Below, in pieces: positions 57,407-64,000 of a stretch of 64,000 nucleotides of DNA. Made by a program: the position numbers and the translations under genes. Below the pieces are notes generated by a model. That model made no database searches, was not told the origin of the DNA, and saw nothing but the letters and a program-made list of their open reading frames with translations. The DNA is from Deuterostichococcus epilithicus (lineage: Eukaryota; Chlorophyta; Trebouxiophyceae; Prasiolales; Stichococcaceae): NCBI GenBank assembly GCA_033439295.1, contig JAVTLE010000008.1, positions 62,001-126,000 of the forward strand, in the 5' to 3' direction. The stretch's first letter is position 1, and each line of letters opens with the position of its first letter.

Positions 57407-58560
57407 CTGCTGGTAGGTTTAGGTAGCCGGCGCAGTACGCAGCCGCTGTCGGGGAGCCATCACATGCGGTCGCAGCGCACCGGCGGCGGCACGGAGGCAG
57501 TCACATGGCCTGCCCATCCAGGCCGCCAGGCTGTGCAATAGTACACCTGCTGCAAGGGAGGGCAGGCAGCACGCTGCAGCATGCTGACATAAAGGCAGGC
57601 TGCCAGGATGCCGCCGCAGCTCGCTGCGATGCGGCTCGAGCCGTGGCGTGCCTGGCATTGCAGTGCCAGCAGTGAGGTGACAAGGCGCTTCATCTAGCAT
57701 GGCGGCAGCGCAGTGGGCTTGCCAGGCACAAACGCCTCGCTGTCGCCAAGATAGTAGATTGTTTTCGGCAGACAGGGTGCTCGAGCGCCAGTTCATTGTC
57801 CCAGCGTGCGTGATTTCAGCTGACGCCAAATGTCCAGTGGCCTCACTTGTGAATGCGTGCGATCTAGCGAGGGACTCCAGGATGTTCGAGAGCAAAGTCG
57901 CGGTGTGAACAGCGAGTGACTTGATGAACTTGAAGCCAGCGTTCAGATGTTCGGGCAGGCCATAAGTGCAAGAACAGAGGAGCGATGAACCAAGTGCAGA
58001 CAAGTACCCATCATGCGGCGCTTGTGCACAGGCAGGCCTGCTTCAGCTTTGATTTCAAGGTGTTCAATCAAAGATAGGTACTCACATCGTTGCAATGTCA
58101 CTCACAAGTATCTGTCCAACGGTGGGACTGATAAGCCATCAGTGCCGACTCTGAACAGAGATAATACGGGAAAAAAATTTGTCGCACTGCTCTCCCCATT
58201 GCCCCTCACATCTCCAGATGTCTGATGGCTCAATTGAATCTCGCGATAGGAGGTGCTGAAGGCCTCTCTTCGTCACAAGCCAATGACTCACCCTCGCGAA
58301 TACGTTTGCAATGCTGGCCGAAACCCCGACCGAACCCACCCCCAAAATTGCGGCTGCTCCGCCTCAATGCGCCGCAGGCGCCGCCGCTGAGAGCGGCAAT
58401 GTTGCCGGCTGTTGTGCGCATCGGCGCCCACGAACGACCGCGTAGCATGCCCTTGTCTGGTGCGTCTGCCGGCTGACGGTGCCGCCGAGGTGCCTCCGAG
58501 GACGCAGGCACCATCGTTCCATCACGCTACGCTGCCCAGTCGCTTCGTGTGAAACGGTTT
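57407..58560. other. Convergent spacer between TPS1 and sucrose phosphorylase
   Basis: About 1.15 kb holding the 3' UTRs of both genes. I see no clear TGTAA on either strand and no convincing additional gene. Confidence 0.5.
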
Positions 58561-61500
58561 TCACTCGTCGGAGCTTTCCCCGGCGGAGCTGTCCCCGGAG
58601 GGCGCCGGGTCAGCAAACTCCTCCACGTGGTCCTCCAGGTCGCAGCGCAGCCCCAGCAGCAGGTCCGTGGGCACCAGCTCGTTGTCGTCGAGGCTGCTGC
58701 GGCCCCAGCTCAGCGTCTCGTCGTGCAGCTCAAACCTGTGGCGGGCAAGTGAGAAGCTTCCGAATTAGCGCCCGGCGCGTCCGGCGCGTCCGCCAGCGTG
58801 ACCGCGGCACAAAAGGCAACCGATGCGGGTTTGAAGGCAAGGCGTGGGTGGCGGTGGCGGGTCGCCGCACGCACAGGATGCGGGCAGAGGCCCCCGACTC
58901 GTGCCACGCAGTCGAGCCAGGGCAGCGGCATCGGCGTTGGGATTGCGGCTCAGCGGCGCTTGCGGGATTGCGTCAAGGCAGGGTGAAAGGCTGGAAGCGC
59001 TGCGCTCGCCTCGTGGTGCGCTCGAGGTCGGCGTCGGAGATTGCGGACGCCACGACGTCAAAGGCGAAGGTCTCCAGGTTGGCGCACAGCGTCGCGTGGT
59101 GGCCGCCGTTGCGCCACGTCACCTGCAACAGGTGCTCCTCCCCAGGGTCCTCGTACTTGATGCCGATCTGCAGGGGAACGTGGGTTGTGGGTACACAACT
59201 TCTCAGCAACAGAGATATCGATTGCCGCCTGTCGCCTGCAGCATCGCCTGCAGCAGGTGCTCTATTCCCAGAGTGCTTGATGCGGATCTGCGGAGGACAT
59301 CGCGTGACATGATTTCTCAGCGATGGGGACGCGGTTGCCACGCCATCTGCAGCAGGTACTCTCCCGGAATGCTTGTTGCAGGTCTGCGGCGGGCTAATGC
59401 TGGGGGTGTACTAACGTGTGACACACTACAAACCCCTGCCACCCACGCGTCGCACGGACAACCTGGCAGAGAGGGCTGCGAGCGCCTGAGGGGCTGGAGA
59501 TCACACTGCCCCCCCGGGCGCAGTGGGGCCGGCGTGGCATGTGCGGCAGGGCGACAGAACCCTCAAACACTAAATTGCGCCCTGCGACACCTGTGACCTG
59601 CATACATGGGCCCGGCACCACGTAGTGGGCAGAGATTCCAAGTCCAATCTAGGCAGCCGCAGCCCACCTGGCCGTTGAAGGCGGGGTGCTGGTTGCGGAA
59701 GCGGCACAGCTGGTACAGCGCCTTGTTGACGGGGCGCTCCATCTCCTGAGCCGCCTCCTCCGGCGTGTACCGGTGCCGGTTGACGCCACGCGGCCCCTCC
59801 CGCGCGATGCCCTGCGGAGGAGAGGTCAGCGAGAGGTGAACCCTGAACCCTGAAGAGGGGCGGCCCCACCTCAGGTCCGCTGCAGTGCGAGTCGGGATTC
59901 TCGTGCGAGAGAGGTTCCTGAGAGGATGTCGTGTTCAGAAAGTCTGCTGCAATGTAGGACGAGTGATGGATTGACTGGACTCGGTCGCTTTTGACCTTCT
60001 TGTTGTTTTCAATAAATTGAGAAAAAAAGAACATGCATGGTCGACTGCGCGCACCTCCTCGTCATTGGCTCCACTGAGAAGGCCGACGTAGTAGACCATG
60101 GGGATGCCGGGAGTCCAAAACTGGATGGCCCTCGCCAGCAGGTATGCCTACAACACGATGGAACACTCCGAGAGTTGGAGGCTGCGGAAGCGGTAGTGCA
60201 GGTTGCAGGATCCAGATACGAATTGCGAGGGTGTTTCCTCAAATGCGCAGGGTGGCATTTATGGCCACAGGCCCGCAGACGGCTATTTTGAAACTCTACG
60301 CTGCATGAGGCCATCTCAGAAGTTGAAATGAGTGCTTCAAACGCACCCGCGGCGACTCGCTGCAGGCAGAGAAGTAGGTGGCGTTGTACTGGTGGGGAAA
60401 GCCCTTGTACTTGCCGCCCTCCCGCTTGTACTTGAAGTTGGGCAGCGCACCCAGCTGGTGCTCCACCACTTCCTGCAGCTCCTCCACGTGACACACCTGC
60501 CGACAAACGCGGATGATGCTCAGAGCTTCAGCCCCGCCGCAGCGTTTCGGCACTTCAGGTGAGTGAGTTCAGTTCCCGACGCCGGGACTGGTGTGTGCTG
60601 CGTCCGCCATCCCCACCAGGTCGTTCTGCTGATCATCTATGGCTCCTGATGCAGAGTTCTCTCGTGTCCGGGCGGCACTGGAGTTTGCTGGCTTCGGACG
60701 CCTGCCTGCTGTGTGCAGCACCATCGGTGCAGAGCCTATCCCGTGTTATGGCCCATGCAAGCAGCTCCGCCAGGAGCGAGCCCTCGCATACGTGTTGATG
60801 CTCCGCTGCCAAGCCACCCACACCTGCTGAGGGATATTGAGTGTGCAATGCTGCGGGGCGACGCCCCTTCTGAAACCAGATGATGGGACAGAACCCTACC
60901 GAGGCCAAGCCCGCGATATCGTCGATGCCCATGCCATCGTGCGTGTCGAGCACCGTGATCTGGCGCCGCGGACAGATGCGCAGCCAGTCCCGCAGCACGT
61001 CCCCCGTCTTGAAGTAGAATGCGTGCAGCACCAGGAGTGGCAGCGCGAAATCATACACCTGCGGTGCAGGCCCACGGTCAGCGACCCTGAAAGCCCACCA
61101 CAGCCTGCGACACCACTTCGTTCCTCCAACTGTAGATTCCGGCGCGGGGGGGGTTCGGGGGCAATGTTAGGACGGTCAGCAGCCGCCTGGCACGGGGCGG
61201 TGCGCAGCAAATGCCAAGTGTGCGGCAGGGTGGTGCACCGGGTTGCTGCCGGCAGCATGCCTGTCCGGCTCAGGCCTGAGTGGCGCACCCAGTAGCCATG
61301 GGCAGCCAGTGTCACGTTGAGCTGGAAGTCTTCGTGCACCTCGCACAGCAGCCTGCGAGCAGGCAAGACACGTGATACCGCAGACTGTTTCGGACAGTGC
61401 TACTTTTGTGAATGTGGCTGCTGAGACTGCCTGCCGGCCCAAAGTGCTCGGCGGCGTCAGGTGCTGACGCACTGGAAAGGAGTGCCCTGCTCGTGAAGCG

Positions 61501-64000
61501 AGCCTGCCGCTGGCCACGCCGGCGATTGTGCATGGAAGTGGCGATGGCAGGGCGTCGCCGCAGGCTGCGGCAGCGGCGGCCACATCCTTCGCCAGGTCGC
61601 CAACGACCCAGGCGGCAAGTCGACAGGCGGTTTGCTGCTCGGCTTCCTGGGGCTTAGGGTTTGCACCTGGTGCCGTGGTCCTTGGCGATGGTGTTGAGCC
61701 GGTCCAGCAGCTCCCAAACATCTGGCTCCTGCATGGAGGATACCAGATGTTAGGTGTATGCTCTGCGACAGACACGCGGCAGGGCTCCCGCTCCAGCACA
61801 GGCGCTCTCCTGTGCAGGGCGTCCCTGCCCAGATCCTAGACCCTAAACCCTCTGTTCTCAACACCTCTGCATCTCAACACCATCAAAGGGGCAGCGGTGG
61901 GCTCGGCAGGCAGGGCCGCGGCGCACCTCGAAGAAGCAGCGGGTGCCGGCTTTCTTGGTTGCGTAGCCGAACGCGTCCAGGCGCACGACCTTGGCGCCCG
62001 AGCGGCACAGCGACGCCAGCGAGTCCTCCACAAACTTGCGGCCTGCAGTCCCATCTAAGATTGGTTCGGCGCCGTTCTGATTCGCATGTGCATGCTGGAC
62101 GTGTCGCAGTTCCTGGCATATCGCTGCGGCTTCAGTCACACGGGCAGGCGCAGACATGGTGATAAAAGGTGACATCAAACAGGCGTCAGGTGGTCACTGC
62201 AGGGTTCCTCTTGGACAGGGGCGGCATGGACTTCGTTGACAGGCGCGTCGTGCAGCAGTGTGCCACACAACAAACGCACCCGGAACGGAGAACGGGTCGA
62301 TGTCGATCTGCTGGGCGCCAAAGGTGCACCACACACGGCGGGTGCTGCCGTCGCCCATGGTCACCTCCAGCACCGGGCGCTCGGGCTTTCGGGTGCGGAT
62401 CTTCATCAGGTCCTCCTCACTGGGGTCGCCTGCACCAGCCAGGCGACTCCATTCAAGGGGAAAGAAGCCCTGGGGTGGCCTCGACAGAACGGACTGCGCT
62501 TGGATGGAGAACCGACGCAGCCCGTCGCCGACTCCGTGAGTGGACGAGCGCTGCTGCAGGCGGCTAGCGGTCGCGCACCTCCAGCTGCTGCTGAGGCGGC
62601 GCACAGCCGAGGGCCCGCACAGGGTGTGCATGCTCTGACGGAGGCCAGCAGCCGCGTCTGCGTTTGCTGGCCGCACGGAGGTTTGCAGGGAGGGCTGCAC
62701 CGACAGCTGCCAGCGCCTCACCGCCCGGCCAGAAGGCGTCCCAGTCGACGAACATGTCCGCGAACTCGGAGTCGTCGCCCTTCGCCAGAAAGTCCTGAAA
62801 CTCGTGCGAGGCCGGCGATATGTGGTTGACCATGAGCTCCAGCTCCAGGTCTACCTTGTCGGCCAGTGCGCCAACATCCTCCCAGCTTCCGAGCCGCGGG
62901 TCCACCTCCTGCGCAGGCAGATGGCATATATCAGGGTCAGGCGTTGACTGGCACACAGACCTGAGACGACTATACCGGCTATACGCGTGAGCTTCAGAGC
63001 TCCATTGGGGCTGATCCGGAAGGCTCCCAGATGCTGCACGCCCACAGATGTTCGCTTGGGATTGCCGCCGTGTTGTCTGGCAGACGCAGGAGAGCACCAG
63101 GGTAGCCTGGTGCCTCTGCAACCGAGAAGAGGCAACATCCCCTGCCTGATAAGTGATGGGTGCAAAGCCGCCATCCCCTGATGACGGGTAAATGGGCAGC
63201 AGGTGCAGCCCCGCCACCACGCCTGTGCCGAATGACCAACCCAAAGATGAAGCAAACCGATAACTCGACTCACTGGGTCTGTATTCTGTGTTCTACATCA
63301 CAGGAGCGTGGGTGCAGTGCCGGCACAGGCCTGCCGTGTGTGCAACTGCAAGTGCAAGTGCAAGGTTGTCTGGGCTGACTCACCATCCAGGTGCTCGTCC
63401 ATGAACCGCCGCAGCGTCGGTAGGTCCGACCCGATGGAGTCGGCATAACAGCTCAGCTGCACCTACACGAGCGAGGGCGCACCAGGGTCAGGCGGTGCTG
63501 TCGGCGCTGGCTGCACGGCGCGACTAAGCCCTGNATGACCGCCAGAACGAGAGGGGGGAGCACAGTNTTGTACGCAGTGGGCTGCCGCAGCACGAGGCAG
63601 AGGCTCTGGCGTTCAACAGAGGCTGCAAAGGCGGCCATGGACTCGCCTGGTTGCGCAGCCGGCGCTGGGGCTTCTTGGTCTCAAACGCGGTGTGGCTCGG
63701 GAACGGGTTGGACTCCTGGTCGAGGAGGGTGGCGGCATCGACATTGCTGTCGAGGGTCGGGCTCGCCGTTTCGGCTGTGCCCGAAGGCGCCGCCACAGCG
63801 CCATACGCGCTGTCAACCACTGCCGCCTCTGCAACGGCGCTGTCGGCGGCAGCCCGCGGCATGCACACTGCGCCATATGCCCGGCGTGGGCGGCACGTCC
63901 AGCCCGCATGAAATCTTGCCGGGTGACCGCTGGCGTGCTTCAGCGGCAGCGGCTGCCGCAATGGGGAGCCATCGCTGCGGTACTGGTGCGGCGCCGCCTG
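58561..64000 (-). CDS. Sucrose phosphorylase (GH13 subfamily 18), 5' end at or beyond the window edge
   Basis: Phosphorolyses sucrose to glucose 1-phosphate and fructose. The first visible exon (about 63647-63961) is Ala-rich and may be a targeting leader. It joins [20 protein letters not shown] (63391-63462), then [20 protein letters not shown] (63150-63215) and [20 protein letters not shown] with [20 protein letters not shown] (about 62750-62910). Next come [15 protein letters not shown] (62290-62340), [20 protein letters not shown] (nucleophile Asp, 61935-61995) and LLCEVHEDF (acid/base Glu, about 61330-61356). [20 protein letters not shown] and [15 protein letters not shown] (about 60915-61060) follow. 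[32 protein letters not shown] and [20 protein letters not shown] complete the family order, which matches Bifidobacterium/Streptococcus sucrose phosphorylases as I recall them. Stop TGA 58561-58563 after an acidic tail ([12 protein letters not shown]). The donor at 63646 is GC. Two Ns (63534, 63567) are intronic. About a dozen introns argue for a resident eukaryotic gene. Confidence 0.92.
59115..59395 (-). repeat. Two intronic echoes of a sucrose phosphorylase exon start
   Basis: On minus the exon begins CAG|ATCGGCATCAAGTACGAG (exon start 59170). Copies in the intron upstream of it carry GCAGATCCGCATCAAGCACTC (59265-59290 region) and a weaker one near 59390. On plus, CTTGATGCCGATCTG and CTTGATGCGGATCTG are exactly 120 bp apart, and the third copy (GCTTGTTGCAGGTCTGCGG) another 96 bp on. 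Each also carries the CAGGTGCTC/CAGGTACTC part of the exon. Confidence 0.85.

Noticed and set aside
26826-61853. A true telomere or chromosome end.
   Set aside because: Only one or two heptamers occur at each site, in both orientations, inside introns of active-looking genes.
63534-63567. The two Ns as damage to the sucrose phosphorylase coding sequence.
   Set aside because: Both fall in an intron between exons ending at 63647 and starting at 63462.

Overview
The window looks like nuclear DNA of a photosynthetic green alga (Chlorophyta, possibly a trebouxiophyte; the rank is my inference). It is GC-rich, every recognisable gene is split by many short to medium introns with GT-AG and some GC-AG ends, TGTAA-type polyadenylation signals follow several stops, and two genes (YCF54-like and CCB4-like) belong to chlorophyll synthesis and cytochrome b6f assembly. 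Thirteen protein genes can be supported. I found no tRNA, rRNA, CRISPR array or recognisable transposon.

Left part (1-20.4 kb), all on the minus strand: malate synthase (cut by the left edge), isocitrate lyase, an unrecognised protein with two membrane spans, and YCF54. The two glyoxylate-cycle enzymes lie head to tail as direct neighbours, which is notable for a nuclear genome. Middle (21-43 kb): a U-box protein on minus whose frame is disturbed, a mut-7/EXD3-like 3'-5' exonuclease on plus, a small Cys-motif protein on minus, the DECD-box RNA helicase UAP56/SUB2 on plus, then three minus genes (an uncertain small ORF, CCB4, and the NC2-alpha/DRAP1 corepressor subunit). Right part (43-64 kb): a 14.3-kb class I trehalose-6-phosphate synthase (TPS1 type, with a phosphatase domain lacking its catalytic residues) on plus, convergent with a sucrose phosphorylase on minus that runs off the right edge.

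The carbon-metabolism genes sit at the two ends: acetate/glyoxylate use on the left, trehalose and sucrose metabolism on the right. Plastid-function and housekeeping genes lie between them.

The most unusual observation is inside introns. In TPS1 and in sucrose phosphorylase, at least nine places carry decayed copies of the edge of a neighbouring exon, repeated at about 90-140 bp, often 120 or 121 bp. These echoes include splice-site-like AG/GT ends and look like remnants of tandem duplications across exon-intron borders, a mechanism proposed for intron birth and growth. Telomere-like CCCTAAA heptamers are also scattered in introns, some just before acceptors. Exon borders below were read by eye from family alignment and phase; those given exactly keep the reading frame, others are marked approximate.
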